Under the pieces are notes generated by a model, which searched no databases, had not been told where the DNA came from, and saw only the letters and a list, made by a program, of their open reading frames with translations. Made by a program: the position numbers and the translations under genes. A stretch of 64,000 bases of DNA from Candidatus Zixiibacteriota bacterium (GTDB lineage Bacteria; Zixibacteria; MSB-5A5; GN15; PGXB01), in the NCBI GenBank assembly GCA_016933695.1, contig JAFGAL010000010.1, positions 248,001-312,000 on the forward strand, written 5' to 3'. Position 1 is the stretch's first letter. Each line of letters starts with the position of its first letter. This document shows, piece after piece, positions 45,832-56,800 of the stretch.

Positions 45832-46278
45832 ATGCGTGTATTACTGCAGAGAGTCAGCCGCGCCTCGGTTGCGGTCGATGGCAACATTGTCGGCGCCATC
45901 AATCGCGGCCTCTTGGTGTTGTGCGGTTTTAAAAAGAATGATGATGAGTCGTCCCTTTACAAAATAGCCGACAAATGCCTGAACCTGCGGATCTTCGAAG
46001 ATGCTGAAGGTAAGATGAATCGTTCCCTGCTTGATATCAACGGCGAATTGCTGGTGGTGTCGCAGTTTACCCTGTATGCCAACTGCCGCAAGGGACGACG
46101 GCCAAGTTTCGATATCAGCATGCCACCGGAATCAGCAGAGGCGTTGTATGAAAACCTGCTAACGCTATTTGAACAATCCGGCCTGAAGGTCGCTCGGGGA
46201 AGATTCGGAGTGAAAATGGCGATTGAACTCACCAACGACGGGCCGGTTACCGTATTACTTGACAATGACGAACTATAA
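45832..46278 (+). CDS. dtd: D-aminoacyl-tRNA deacylase
   Basis: 148 residues. It removes D-amino acids (and glycine mischarged on tRNA-Ala) from tRNA. Signatures are MRVLLQRVSRASV at the start, VSQFTLYANCRKGRRPSF with the catalytic Thr, and TNDGPVTVLLDNDE at the end (usually NxGPVT). The ATG at 45832 is set by the family; longer readings add unrelated residues. It overlaps maf by 14 bp and heads the plus-strand run to rlmH. Confidence 0.96.
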   Translation: MRVLLQRVSRASVAVDGNIVGAINRGLLVLCGFKKNDDESSLYKIADKCLNLRIFEDAEGKMNRSLLDINGELLVVSQFTLYANCRKGRRPSFDISMPPESAEALYENLLTLFEQSGLKVARGRFGVKMAIELTNDGPVTVLLDNDEL

Positions 46279-46870
46279 CAATCTGAGACAATTACTTACA
46301 AAGCGCCGACTCGTACTTGCATCCGGCTCGCCACGTCGGGTTCGCCTGTTGACCGAGGCCGGGATACCGTTTCGCCAAATCGTTGCCGATATTGACGAGC
46401 GTGAAGATTTGCATCCCGATCCCTACCATCTTGCGGTTATCCTTGCCGAAATGAAAGCCGAGGCGGTAAGTGGCCAGGTAAACGGCGATGAAATCATTCT
46501 CGGATGCGATACCATTGTGGTTCTCAACGGAAGTATTCTCGGCAAACCGGAATCGCCCGAACATGCCTTTGCCATTCTTTCACGATTGGTGGGACAGCGT
46601 CATACCGTCTGTTCGGCGGTCGCCCTGCGCGCGGCCGGCGGGTATGTTTCCAGCGGCTATGAATTAACCAACGTTTTTTTCAAAAACGTTGCGTCTGAGA
46701 AATTGAAGCAATACATTGCATCCGGCGAGCCGCTGGACAAGGCGGGAGCCTATGGGATACAGAAACGCGGCGGTTTTTTAGTTGACAGGTACGAGGGAAA
46801 TTTGGATAATGTGATTGGTTTGCCCATGACATTATTGGACCGCTTGGCTGGGGAAATTGAATTGGCGTAA
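46265..46870 (+). CDS. maf: Maf-like nucleoside triphosphate pyrophosphatase
   Basis: 201 residues. It hydrolyses non-canonical or specific NTPs (house-cleaning dTTP/UTP or m7GTP pyrophosphatase group). LASGSPRRVRLL near the N-terminus, ILGCDTIVVLNGSILGKPES with the catalytic Asp, and GAYGIQKRGGFLVDRYEGNLDNVIGLPM identify it; the Tyr/Gln-Lys pattern fits the dTTP/UTP-type YhdE subgroup. ATG at 46265, inside the end of dtd. Confidence 0.93.
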   Translation: MTNYNNLRQLLTKRRLVLASGSPRRVRLLTEAGIPFRQIVADIDEREDLHPDPYHLAVILAEMKAEAVSGQVNGDEIILGCDTIVVLNGSILGKPESPEHAFAILSRLVGQRHTVCSAVALRAAGGYVSSGYELTNVFFKNVASEKLKQYIASGEPLDKAGAYGIQKRGGFLVDRYEGNLDNVIGLPMTLLDRLAGEIELA

Positions 46871-46876
46871 TATATT

Positions 46877-47737
46877 ATGGTAAAAGACATTAAAGAAATC
46901 GGCGAAATTCTTCGCAAGGCGCGAAACGATCTGAAACTGGAACTTGAGGACGTCGCCGCCGAAACCAAAGTATCCGAAAAATATTTGCGGGCGATTGAAG
47001 CTGGAGACGTCGGCGCGTTTCCGTCCCGCGTGTACTATAATCTCTTCGTACAATCGTACGCCCGGGAACTCGGGATCGACGCCGAGGAACTCCTGGCGGA
47101 TATTTCACCACCGGCCAATCCCGACGATGATGATGTCGGCATAATCGACATTGTCGACGACGAAAAATCACCGCCAAAACCAAAAAGAGAATCCGACGGG
47201 ACATCGCTGACCAGAATCGGCGCGTGGATGGGCGGTATTATTATCGTCGTGTTTATTGTTATCATGATTATTGTCGTTACCGGCGACGATGATTCCTCAA
47301 CTGCCGATGTGGAACAGGAACATCCGGTCGCGGTTGTCGACAATCATCTGGCGCATCAGACCGATGCGCAATCGCCTGAAGACACCACCGCGACGGTGAC
47401 CGAGAAGGACAATGAAATTGCCCCCCCGCAGTATAATCCCGACCGGCCGATGCGTTTGGTGGTTACCGCAAAAGACGCCTGCTGGGTGATGGTCACCGCC
47501 GACGGAGATACCGTGCTGAATCGGAATCTCGAACCGGGATGGGTTCGCAACCTGACCGCCAATTATCGTTTTTCCATCTCGGCGGGCAATCCCGCCGGAC
47601 TGGAATTAAAACTGGATGATTCTCTGCTGGCGCCGCTCTCCCCCACCGGGCGGCCGGTCCGTGATCTGGAGATAAACCAGCTCAATAAGAATCAGTTTTA
47701 CCTGGTTCCCGAGGAAACACCGGGTGACACGACTTAA
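46877..47737 (+). CDS. RodZ-like helix-turn-helix membrane protein
   Basis: 286 residues. N-terminal HTH_25 domain (about 5-75: IGEILRKARNDLKLELEDVAAET, SEKYLRAIEAGD), one membrane span (about 116-136), an acidic linker, and a C-terminal DUF4115 beta domain (about 195-275: MRLVVTAKDACWVMVTADGDTVL). RodZ links MreB to the wall-synthesis machinery in rod-shaped cells; the same layout occurs in FCB bacteria. The small gap and downstream overlap place it in the dtd-rlmH run. Confidence 0.88.
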   Translation: MVKDIKEIGEILRKARNDLKLELEDVAAETKVSEKYLRAIEAGDVGAFPSRVYYNLFVQSYARELGIDAEELLADISPPANPDDDDVGIIDIVDDEKSPPKPKRESDGTSLTRIGAWMGGIIIVVFIVIMIIVVTGDDDSSTADVEQEHPVAVVDNHLAHQTDAQSPEDTTATVTEKDNEIAPPQYNPDRPMRLVVTAKDACWVMVTADGDTVLNRNLEPGWVRNLTANYRFSISAGNPAGLELKLDDSLLAPLSPTGRPVRDLEINQLNKNQFYLVPEETPGDTT

Positions 47738-48302
47738 AAACATCCTGGCCCGATTCAAACTCTCGTTGATACGACGCAAGTATGTTCCGGCGTCAATAGC
47801 CGTTCCCGAAGACATGATCAACTGCAAGAACACGCTGGTTTGTCTTCCTCCCGGGCAACGCGAATTGACCATGGTCAAACAGCTTCTGCCGGAGTTGTCC
47901 CGTGTTTTTGCCGAATCGGAAATCTACCTGCTGGCCGCGCCCGGCAGTTCGGTATACAGCATTTTCCCCCGCAAAGGGTATCGCATCCTCACACCGACAT
48001 CTCAGCATTTGACCTGGAGCGGTCTGCCGAAAAAGAGTTACCTGGCGGGACTGCACGAAAGCGATTTCAAGGTGATTATCGACATGAATCCAAGCCGGGA
48101 CTATTTCTCGCAGGCGATCTTGCTGTCGTTTCCCGCCGCGATCAAAATCGGGCGCGCCAATCATCTGGGGACTCCCTATTACAACCTCGAAATTAAAACC
48201 AGGTATCTTCGAGATGAGAAAAACATCTACAAATCCATTATCGCAACTGTCGACCGGATCAAGAATCCGGCGGCTGTCAATGCGAAAGGAACCGTCGAAT
48301 AA
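47724..48302 (+). CDS. GT9/heptosyltransferase-like or DUF6913-like protein
   Basis: 192 residues, no signal peptide or membrane span. The pattern NTLVCLPPGQRELTMVKQLLPELSRVF, then EIYLLAAPGSSVYSIFPRKGY and a DFKVIIDMNPSRDYFSQAILLSFPAAIKIGRA stretch, resembles the N-terminal half of GT9 heptosyltransferases and the small DUF6913 proteins of FCB bacteria. No donor-binding C-terminal half exists, so transferase activity is doubtful. It overlaps the RodZ-like gene by 14 bp and precedes smc. Confidence 0.6.
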   Translation: MTRLKNILARFKLSLIRRKYVPASIAVPEDMINCKNTLVCLPPGQRELTMVKQLLPELSRVFAESEIYLLAAPGSSVYSIFPRKGYRILTPTSQHLTWSGLPKKSYLAGLHESDFKVIIDMNPSRDYFSQAILLSFPAAIKIGRANHLGTPYYNLEIKTRYLRDEKNIYKSIIATVDRIKNPAAVNAKGTVE

Positions 48303-48317
48303 GGCATCGGAGGCATC

Positions 48318-51300
48318 GTGTACCTAAAACGATTGGAATTACTGGGATTCAAATCCTTTCCCGATAAAACCGTTGTCAAGCTGACCCCCGGCGTTACCGC
48401 CGTGGTCGGGCCGAACGGATGTGGCAAAAGCAATATTCTGGACGCCCTGCGCTGGGTGCTCGGCGAGCAGAAAGTATCCCTGCTTCGCGGCAGTAAAATG
48501 GAAGAGATCATCTTCAACGGCACCCGCGACTTGAAACCGCTGGGGATGGCGGAAGTGACACTGGTTATCCAGAACAATAAGGGTATTCTCCCGACAGAAT
48601 ACAGCGAAGTGCAAATCACCCGACGGCTGTTTCGTTCGGGGGAATCGGAATACCTGTTGAACAAGGTTCCCTGCCGTCTGAAAGATATCACCGAAATGCT
48701 GATGGACACCGGCATCGGTGCACATGTGTACTCCATGATCCAGCAGGACATGGTTGATGCCATCCTGTCCGACCGCACTGATGACCGGCGCTTTTTATTC
48801 GAAGAGGCCGCCGGTATTTCGAAATATAAAAGCCGCAAGAAAGCCGCTCTCCGCAAACTCGAAGCCACCGAACAGGACTTATTGCGCCTGAAAGATATTG
48901 TCGCCGAGGTGACCACCCAGGTTAATTCCCTGCGCCGTCAGATGTCCAAGGCCGAACGCTATCAGAAACTCTCCGAAGAAGTCCGGGCCTGGGAACTCTA
49001 TCAGGGCAAAACCGCTCTGAACAACCTGCACAGGGAACGCCGCGATTTACTGTCGCAGAAAGACTCGTTCACCGATACGCGGGTCAGGCACGATGCCCAG
49101 ATCAGCGGCCTTACCGCCACCCAGGAGGAACAGCGCAAGCAGTTGACTGATCTGGATCGTCAGCTGACCGAAATCGCGGGCCGCATCTATGAAAAATCCG
49201 AACAGGCGCACACCCTCGAAACCGAGGTTTCAATCACCAAGGAAAAACGTGACAATGCCCGTCGCCTGATCGAAAAGAACCGTCAGGATATCGAAGCGTA
49301 TCGTCACCGCAAGGAATCACTTCTCGATCAAATCAACGAAGCAGTCAGACAGCAGGAACAACTCGAAGTCCAATTGAATGAGCTTCAGCACCAGGTCTCA
49401 ACGCGCGAACAGGAGCTGTCATCCGCCGACGAACGTGTAATCGAGGCACGTCGCGCCCGCGAAGCCCTCAATGACAAAATGCTGTCTCTCGAGGGACGTC
49501 TCTCCGCCGAAAAGACCGATGATTCCAATCTGAAAGAGCAGAACTCGGAGTTGTCCGCGCGAATCGAAAACGACCAGCGCCAGCTCAACGAGCTTGCCGC
49601 GCGCAAGGAAACGCTGACGCAAGCACTGGAAACCGCCCGCAAACGATTTGACGAAATCACCACGGAAATCGCGGTGGCGACCGGTAAGAAACAGGGAATC
49701 GAATCCGAACTGACCGCACTGGATGAACAGGAAGACGAGCTGGGGACAAAGGTATTTGATCTGTCGGCCGCACTCGAAGCGGCGGAGGCGCGATATCAGC
49801 TTCTGGCGGATATGATCGCTCAGTACGAAGGGTACAGCTCCGGAGTCGTGGCCGCCCTCGAACACAAAGAACGCTGGCCCGGACTGATCGGCACGGTCGC
49901 CGAATGCATCATCCCCAAACCCGGATACGAACGCGCGATCGAGGCGGCTCTCGGGGATATCACGGGATTTATCATCAGTCGTAATCGACACACCGCCGAA
50001 GAAGCGATCCGGTATCTCCAGACGGAAAACAAGGGCAAGGCCGGCTTTTTAATCATGGATGGCGCGCATCAAGATTCCGCACCGAGTCGTCCCGGCATGG
50101 CCGGTGACGGATTTATCAACTGGGCCGACGATCTGGTTACCGTTCCCGACGACATGCGTCATCTGGGGCAACTGCTTCTGGCTCGGGTCGCCGTTGTCAC
50201 TCCGGATCGGGCCGCCGGTATTACCGACCACCTTCCCTCCTACTGCTCGGTCGTGACGACCGACGGGAACATGTACCGCAACAAGACCGTCCTGACCGGC
50301 GGTTCAAAAGAGGGCATATCGCTATTCGGGCGTAAGGAAAAAATAGCCGAGGAAAAACAAAATATCGACCGGCTCAACGCCGAACTGGATCAGGTTAAAG
50401 AAGCCCGTCGCCGGGTGACCGCACGCATCGGTGCACTGCAGGCGGAAAGGGCATCGCACAACTCCCGCCTGATCGAACTGCAGGACGATCTCGCGAACGG
50501 CAACAATGAATTAACCGGCCGTGAATTCGAAATGCAGTCGCTCCGGCAGGAGTACGGCCGCATCGAACAGGATAAAAAGACGCTGTCGGAAAAGCTTGAA
50601 GCGCTTAAAAACCGTCAGTTCAGCCTCAATCTCAACTATGATCAATTGGCCAAAGAGAAAGAACAACTGCTTTTGTCCCTGCGGGATTCCAACGCGGCCA
50701 TTGCCGAGATGGAACGGCAATCGGAACAAGCCGCCGAGAACTCCTCCCGGCTGAGGATCAGTCTGGTCGAACAGCGCAGCAATCGCGACCAGCTCGAAAG
50801 CCGTCTGCGGCATCTGCGCGAATTGATCGCCGAAATCGACACCAACAGTGAGATGAAAGCGCGCGAAATCAAGACCGCCGAACAGGAAATCACCCGCGCC
50901 GAAGAAAAGATCGTCGAGCTGGAGCGAAGTATCAAGAAAACCTTCGATGCCCGGACTGAGATTTCCGAAGAGCAAACCTCCCTGCGCGAGGTACACTCCG
51001 AACTGCGGGAAGGCATCGATAATCGAGAAGAGCAAATCAAAGTACTGCGGCAGGCCCGAGAGGAAGCCTATAACGGTTTGCACGAAATCGAAATCCGCCT
51101 GACCGAAACCGAATCCGAAACCCGACGTATTCTTTCCAAAATTCAGGATGAGTACGACATCAATCTTGAAGAAATCGAGGCGTCCATCCCCGATGATTCC
51201 ATCCCGCCCGAGGAACGTCCCGGACACATTCACGACCTGAAGGAAAAGATGAAAAGCCTTGGCGCGGTGAACCTGCTGGCGCTGGAGGAATACAAAGCCT

Positions 51301-51989
51301 CATTCGAACGCCAGGAATTCCTTACCGGGCAGATCGACGATTTACAGAAGGCCAAGAGCACCCTGCAGTCAACCATCACCAAGATCAACACCACCGCCAA
51401 AAATCTATTCCTGAGTACGTTCGAAGAAGTGCGTAAAAACTTCCAGCAGGTGTTCGAGGAGTTGTTTACCGGCGGACAAGCCGATATCAGACTGCTGAGT
51501 GAAGACGATCCGCTGGAGTCGCCAATTGAGATTATCGCCCGTCCCCGGGGTAAAAAACTGCTGTCGATCACTCAGATGTCCGGCGGTGAACGCGCCCTGA
51601 CCGCGATTTCCCTTTTATTCGCGATCTATCTGGTAAAACCGTCGCCGTTCTGCATTCTCGATGAAATCGATGCCCCGCTGGACGACGCCAATATCCACCG
51701 CTTCCTGAAAATCATCAAGAACTTCTCCGACCAGACGCAGTTCATTATCATTACACACAACAAAATCACCATGGAAGCGTCCGACAACCTGTACGGTATC
51801 ACCATGGAACAACCCGGAATAACCAAAGTGGTCTCGGTTCGCTTCCAGGAGGATGTCCAGGAGGGCGTCGTCGACACGTCGCTGGATCGCTCCGACTATG
51901 AACCTGATATTGAGATCCCGGAACCGGTACGTGACCGGATGACCACGTCGGTCAACCTTGAAAAGACTGCCACCGGAGATGACAACTAA
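48318..51989 (+). CDS. smc: Chromosome segregation protein SMC
   Basis: 1223 residues. ATP-binding head with Walker A GPNGCGKSNI (31-40), long coiled-coil arms, hinge (about 500-680, GYSSGVVAALEHKERWPGLIG), and C-terminal head with the signature QMSGGERAL (near 1088), Walker B CILDEIDAPLDD and the D-loop. It compacts and separates chromosomes with ScpA/ScpB, which are not in the window. The start is GTG at 48318 with a GGAGG site. A short C-terminal extension (about 45 residues) follows the ATPase. Confidence 0.97.
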   Translation: MYLKRLELLGFKSFPDKTVVKLTPGVTAVVGPNGCGKSNILDALRWVLGEQKVSLLRGSKMEEIIFNGTRDLKPLGMAEVTLVIQNNKGILPTEYSEVQITRRLFRSGESEYLLNKVPCRLKDITEMLMDTGIGAHVYSMIQQDMVDAILSDRTDDRRFLFEEAAGISKYKSRKKAALRKLEATEQDLLRLKDIVAEVTTQVNSLRRQMSKAERYQKLSEEVRAWELYQGKTALNNLHRERRDLLSQKDSFTDTRVRHDAQISGLTATQEEQRKQLTDLDRQLTEIAGRIYEKSEQAHTLETEVSITKEKRDNARRLIEKNRQDIEAYRHRKESLLDQINEAVRQQEQLEVQLNELQHQVSTREQELSSADERVIEARRAREALNDKMLSLEGRLSAEKTDDSNLKEQNSELSARIENDQRQLNELAARKETLTQALETARKRFDEITTEIAVATGKKQGIESELTALDEQEDELGTKVFDLSAALEAAEARYQLLADMIAQYEGYSSGVVAALEHKERWPGLIGTVAECIIPKPGYERAIEAALGDITGFIISRNRHTAEEAIRYLQTENKGKAGFLIMDGAHQDSAPSRPGMAGDGFINWADDLVTVPDDMRHLGQLLLARVAVVTPDRAAGITDHLPSYCSVVTTDGNMYRNKTVLTGGSKEGISLFGRKEKIAEEKQNIDRLNAELDQVKEARRRVTARIGALQAERASHNSRLIELQDDLANGNNELTGREFEMQSLRQEYGRIEQDKKTLSEKLEALKNRQFSLNLNYDQLAKEKEQLLLSLRDSNAAIAEMERQSEQAAENSSRLRISLVEQRSNRDQLESRLRHLRELIAEIDTNSEMKAREIKTAEQEITRAEEKIVELERSIKKTFDARTEISEEQTSLREVHSELREGIDNREEQIKVLRQAREEAYNGLHEIEIRLTETESETRRILSKIQDEYDINLEEIEASIPDDSIPPEERPGHIHDLKEKMKSLGAVNLLALEEYKASFERQEFLTGQIDDLQKAKSTLQSTITKINTTAKNLFLSTFEEVRKNFQQVFEELFTGGQADIRLLSEDDPLESPIEIIARPRGKKLLSITQMSGGERALTAISLLFAIYLVKPSPFCILDEIDAPLDDANIHRFLKIIKNFSDQTQFIIITHNKITMEASDNLYGITMEQPGITKVVSVRFQEDVQEGVVDTSLDRSDYEPDIEIPEPVRDRMTTSVNLEKTATGDDN

Positions 51990-52003
51990 GACTGGACAGC
52001 ATT

Positions 52004-52918
52004 ATGTTTTCCAAAATAAAGAAACTGCGCGAATCGCTAACCAAAACGCGCGATAGCGTATTCGGCAAAATAACCCGGCTTTTTTCCGGACGCAAAATAA
52101 ACGATGACCTGCTCGATGAACTCGAGGAAACTCTGCTGAGATCGGATATCGGCGTGGCCGCCACCGAACGCATTATCGAGAATCTGCGAGAACACAGCGT
52201 CCGTGAAAAAGTCAGCGAGGGTGATGACGTTATTCGACTGTTGCAAAAGGATATCGCCGACATTCTTGGCAAGAACCGGCATGAGTTTACATTCAATGGC
52301 AACGGTCCGCAAGTCTGGCTGATTACCGGCGTCAACGGAAGTGGCAAAACCACCACAGTCGGCAAACTGGCCAATCATTTCAAAAGCGAGGGGCGCAAGG
52401 TCATGATTGCGGCCTGCGATACGTTTCGCGCCGCCGCCGTGGAACAACTGGTCATCTGGAGTGAGCGCTCCGGGGTCGACATTATCCGCGCCCAGACCGG
52501 AGCCGATCCGGCCGCGATCGCCTTTGATGCCGTCACCGCCGCCAAATCCCGGGGTGTCGACCTGTTACTCATTGACACCGCCGGCAGACTGCACACCAAA
52601 GCCAACCTGATGGCGGAACTGGAAAAAATCCGTCGCGTCACCGAGAAAGTCGTTCCGGCCGAAAATATCCTCGCCAAACTGGTCATCGACGGTACCACCG
52701 GTCAGAACGCCGTATCACAGGTGAAAGTCTTCATGGATGCGGTCGGATGTGACGGTCTGATAATTACCAAACTTGACGGCACCGCCAAGGGCGGCGTGAT
52801 TGTCGCGATTGCCGAGGAATTGTCTGTCCCGGTGGAATTCATCGGACTTGGGGAGGGTCTGGAGGATATCCAGGTGTTCGATCCCGCCGACTATGCGGAG
52901 GCGTTATTTAATGCTTGA
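52004..52918 (+). CDS. ftsY: Signal recognition particle receptor FtsY
   Basis: 304 residues. The NG domain is complete: helical N domain (about 1-95), G1 GVNGSGKTTTVGKLA (near 108-122), CDTFRAAAVEQL, IDTAGRLHTKANLM and TKLDGTAKGG. The acidic A domain of E. coli FtsY is missing, as in many FCB species. It targets ribosome-nascent chains to the Sec translocon. It lies 14 bp after smc, a conserved pair. Confidence 0.97.
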   Translation: MFSKIKKLRESLTKTRDSVFGKITRLFSGRKINDDLLDELEETLLRSDIGVAATERIIENLREHSVREKVSEGDDVIRLLQKDIADILGKNRHEFTFNGNGPQVWLITGVNGSGKTTTVGKLANHFKSEGRKVMIAACDTFRAAAVEQLVIWSERSGVDIIRAQTGADPAAIAFDAVTAAKSRGVDLLLIDTAGRLHTKANLMAELEKIRRVTEKVVPAENILAKLVIDGTTGQNAVSQVKVFMDAVGCDGLIITKLDGTAKGGVIVAIAEELSVPVEFIGLGEGLEDIQVFDPADYAEALFNA

Positions 52919-53309
52919 GCGGGTGAATGTACCCACGCAACAGCGTGAGCAACTGTTGAACATCACCGCCATCGTGCAGGACTTTGTGACATCGTCGGGA
53001 TTGAGAGACGGGGTGGTTACATTGTTCGTTCCACATACTACCGCCGCCGTTACCATCAATGAAAACGCCGATCCCGATGTCGTGCATGACATTCTCGATA
53101 AACTGCAGCGGGAGTTTCCCCGACGCGATCAGTATCGTCATGCCGAAGGCAATTCCGATGCCCATATCAAATCTTCCCTGACCGGTCCATCCCTGCAGAT
53201 AATCGTTACCGAAGGCCGTCTGGTGCTGGGAACCTGGCAGGGTATTTATTTCTGCGAATTCGACGGTCCCCGCACCCGCACACTCTTTATAAAGACCATG
53301 GCCGGTTGA
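52911..53309 (+). CDS. yjbQ: YjbQ family protein (UPF0047)
   Basis: 132 residues, with the family marks GVVTLFVPHTTAAVTINENADPDV, HAEGNSDAHIKSSLTG and LGTWQGIYFCEFDGPRTR. Some members have thiamine-phosphate synthase-like side activity; the physiological role is not settled. The ATG at 52911 overlaps the ftsY end by 8 bp, and its stop overlaps the rlmH start (TGATG). Confidence 0.93.
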   Translation: MLERVNVPTQQREQLLNITAIVQDFVTSSGLRDGVVTLFVPHTTAAVTINENADPDVVHDILDKLQREFPRRDQYRHAEGNSDAHIKSSLTGPSLQIIVTEGRLVLGTWQGIYFCEFDGPRTRTLFIKTMAG

Positions 53310-53776
53310 TGTTTCACGTTCGGATTATTGCCGTCGGTAAGAACAAAGACCACTGGGTTGACGACGCCATTGCTCATTATTCCACGCTGTTAAAGAAATA
53401 TGCATCTGTGGAATTGATCTGTACTGCCGATGTGAAAAAGACTAAAAACATCCCCGAAACAGAAGTCATGAAACGCGAAGCGCCGCTGATTCGCACATGC
53501 CTCGGCGCGACGTTCACAATCGCCCTGACTGAAAAAGGACGGTCGATGGACTCCCGCACCCTGGCAAAGGAACTAAACACGCTTATGCAAAAGCACGGCG
53601 GTTGTGACATCATTATCGGCGGGGCATACGGCCTTGATAAAACACTCTTGGCCGAATGCGACGACCGCCTGTCCCTCTCCCCGCTTACCATGTCGCATCA
53701 GTTGGTGCGTCCCGTTCTTATGGAACAGTTGTATCGCGCTTTTTCCATTCTCGCCGGCGGTAAATACCACAAATAA
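53309..53776 (+). CDS. rlmH: 23S rRNA (pseudouridine1915-N3)-methyltransferase RlmH
   Basis: 155 residues, SPOUT-class methyltransferase acting on helix 69 of 23S rRNA. Signatures are FHVRIIAVGKNKDHWVDDAI at the start, FTIALTEKGRSMDS, CDIIIGGAYGLDKTLLA (knot, SAM site) and LSPLTMSHQLVRPVLMEQLYRAFSILAGGKYHK at the end. Written to 155 residues from the ATG at 53309. Last gene of the plus-strand run; it ends within the U-tract region of the opposite-strand terminator. Confidence 0.96.
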   Translation: MFHVRIIAVGKNKDHWVDDAIAHYSTLLKKYASVELICTADVKKTKNIPETEVMKREAPLIRTCLGATFTIALTEKGRSMDSRTLAKELNTLMQKHGGCDIIIGGAYGLDKTLLAECDDRLSLSPLTMSHQLVRPVLMEQLYRAFSILAGGKYHK

Positions 53777-53814
53777 AAAGGCCGGCGAAACTCATCGCTC
53801 CACCGACCTCTTTG
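53774..53814 (-). terminator. Rho-independent terminator of the giant repeat-protein gene
   Basis: Minus strand: the arm AAAGAGGTCGGTG (53813-53801) pairs, allowing G-U, with CGCCGGCCTTTTT (53786-53774), the end of which is the T-run. On the plus strand the same bases give C-A mismatches and no T-run, so it serves the minus gene. Confidence 0.7.
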
Positions 53815-53839
53815 AAGGAATAATATCGAGGGGGATATT

Positions 53840-56800
53840 TTATTTCAGCATAATCATCTTTTTGGTCTGCACCTGATCCCCGAATTCCACTTTATACAGG
53901 TAAACTCCGGATGCCACCGGGCGCCCCTGATCGTCACACCCGTTCCATGACGTGGTCACCGTTCCCGGCCCGGCTTCGCCGCAGAGGCGATGGACTTCCT
54001 GACCGGCAACGTTAATGATCGTGATCTGCCAGGAGCCGGCGCTCGGAAGGGTGAGATCGAACGACGTCGACGGATTGAACGGATTCGGGTAGTTCTGCGA
54101 AACGCCGAAGTCAACCGGAAGGACCGATCCGCCAGACGTGCTGTTCAGCGCCATGCCGGCATACGTGGCGAATTCCGAATGCACCAGCCGCAGTTCGCCG
54201 TCACCGGTGAACGGAATGCTGATCAGGTCATGACTGCCGGGCAGGAATTTGACATCTTTTTCCATACCGCCATACACCAGTACTTTCACCGCATTGTCGG
54301 AGATGGCATATTTCATTTCCATCCCTGACGGGAACTGCAGTGCCTCCGGCGTCAGCGGCTGAACGCCGTCGTATTCGAACACCAGCCAGCAAGCCCCGAT
54401 ATCGTAGTGCGAACTGATCTGGACGTCCATCGTACCGTTGGAACATGCCGCGTTTACGCCGACCAGGGCATCGGATGGCACAATTTTCGGATAGGGTTGT
54501 GCATCGCCGATAATAACCCTGATGAGATACACCAGGTCCGCAATCGACAGCGCATAGCCGTCGGCGTTGACGTCACTGGCCGCGATCTGTCCGGGGACAC
54601 TGACCACGAATGCCGCGTAACCGTAAACGAAATAATTGGTGAAAACCACCGCGTCGGCGATTTCATAGGCAATACCGTTCAGGTTGACATCACCGCGGGC
54701 GTCAATCGAGTCGGGATGTTTGACACAGACGCCGCCGTCATAAAATTCCACACAGCGAATCGGCGTAATTTTGTCACCGACCAGGCAGGAATCGGGAGCA
54801 CCGACTCCGTATGGACGTTCGCTTTCGGGAAAATGCACTTCATCGTATTCATCCCATTCCATATATCCGAAGCTGTTGTAGATTCGCAAATCGACATATA
54901 GATTATTGCCGTCCGGATCGGAGAAACTGTTGTCACTGCATTTCATCCACTGGAATCCAATCGGCAAATACATACCACCCAGAGTCTGGTCGTTGGATAT
55001 CTGCATAATCAGTTTCACCAGTGTTCCCTGAGGTAATAACTGCTCCTGCGGCGGATGATTACCACCGTTGTTAATGTCGGCAATCCCGACCAGGTGGATG
55101 GAACCTTCACTGCATCCCATGCAGGCGTTTTCACCAATTCGGTAGGTGAAATATTCCCAGCCGTCGATTGGTTCTCCCGGGACCGCACTGTAGAATGTAA
55201 GTGTCGCCGGATCATAGGAAAGCAGGAGATCAAAGCCGGCGATTTCGTCATTGGTCTGGGCTTTTACGTAGACCGGGACACGAGTTCCGACGTTAAAGCA
55301 GGAATCGGTTTCGATCGAGGCCACCACGCAGAGAGAACACACCGCCGAAGGATATAACGTCACCTGGAATGTATCCTCGACCGTCTGGCAGCCGTCGTCG
55401 ACGGAAATACAGAAATGATAGGTCGTATCGTGCGCACCCGGTTCGAAACAGAGGACGCCGCTGTCGGCCGTCATTAGGTTGAACGTGCCCACACCGCAGG
55501 TTTGCGTAAATGTCAGGGCATCACCCTCGAAATCGGAGGCGAAAATACCGTCGATACAAATCTCCCCTTCATCACCATCGCACCACGGAATCAACACCTC
55601 ATCCGGAACCGTCAAGACGGGAGCGTGATTCTCAATAATGGTCAATTCGAATTCACACGTGTCGGCCCCGCATATCGACGTGGCAATGACACGCGTTGCA
55701 TACACTCCCGGTCCGTCGATCGGGATACAGGCCATATTGCCGCTGAACTCACCGTTCGGCTGGACGGCAACCGTGTATTCCTCACCTTCGATCGTCACCG
55801 GGAAACAGATTTCCGATATCTCCGGAAGACAAACCAGGGTGTCGAAGTCACCGGGACAGGTGACTTTCGGAACTCCGATAATCAGCACGTCCACGGTTAC
55901 CACACAGGTATCAGAGCCGCAGGGTGCATCGGCGATTACGGTCAATTCATACGTTCCGCTGGTGTCGGCATACAGCCTGATGACATGCCGCGCAAAATCA
56001 TATCTTCCCACCGGGGATACCGTCACTGTCGCGGTACCGGGCGTAATAACCAGCGGCACCGAGATGGAATCCGGCCCGCACAACGTCGATGTCACCGGCA
56101 GTTCGGGACACACGATGTCCGCTTCATCATCGAAAACCATATTGACCACAACATCGCAGGTGTCGGCACCGCATGATTCTGTCGCGATGACTCTGACCGC
56201 ATACGTTCCCGCCGTGTCGGCCAGGAAACACAACTGCCCGTCATCGTATGATCCATATGACACGGTCACCGTCGCCGTCGCAGGTTCGATGGTCAGCGGG
56301 ACACAGATCGTCTCCGCCGTGCACAAATGGCGTTCGGTCGGTTCCGGGCAGTCAATGGTCGCGTATACTCCGGTTGTAACGGTAATACAGACGGTATCAG
56401 CCGCCGTTTCCTCGCAGGCGTCATATGCGGTTACAACCAGGCAATACGTCCCTTCACCCGGAGGCGTAAAGCAAACCGTGGAGTCGTTTTCATGATAACT
56501 TCCGAGCGGAGTAACCCGCACGGAATCGATATTATGATCAACGTCGCCGATGGTTACCGGACGACAGATTTCTTCATACACACACTGGAAATAACTCGTA
56601 TCGGGACCGGCGATAACCGTCGGGGCGGAATTGAAGGTCACATCGACAATCAACGCGCAGGTATCGGCACCGCAGGCATCCTCCGCGATCGCGGTCAGGA
56701 CATAATGTCCGGCCGTATCGGCGGTGAAACATACCGCTCCCTCGTTATATACGCCAATCGGAGAAATCGTCACTGTGGCGCTTGCCGGATCGACTGCGAG

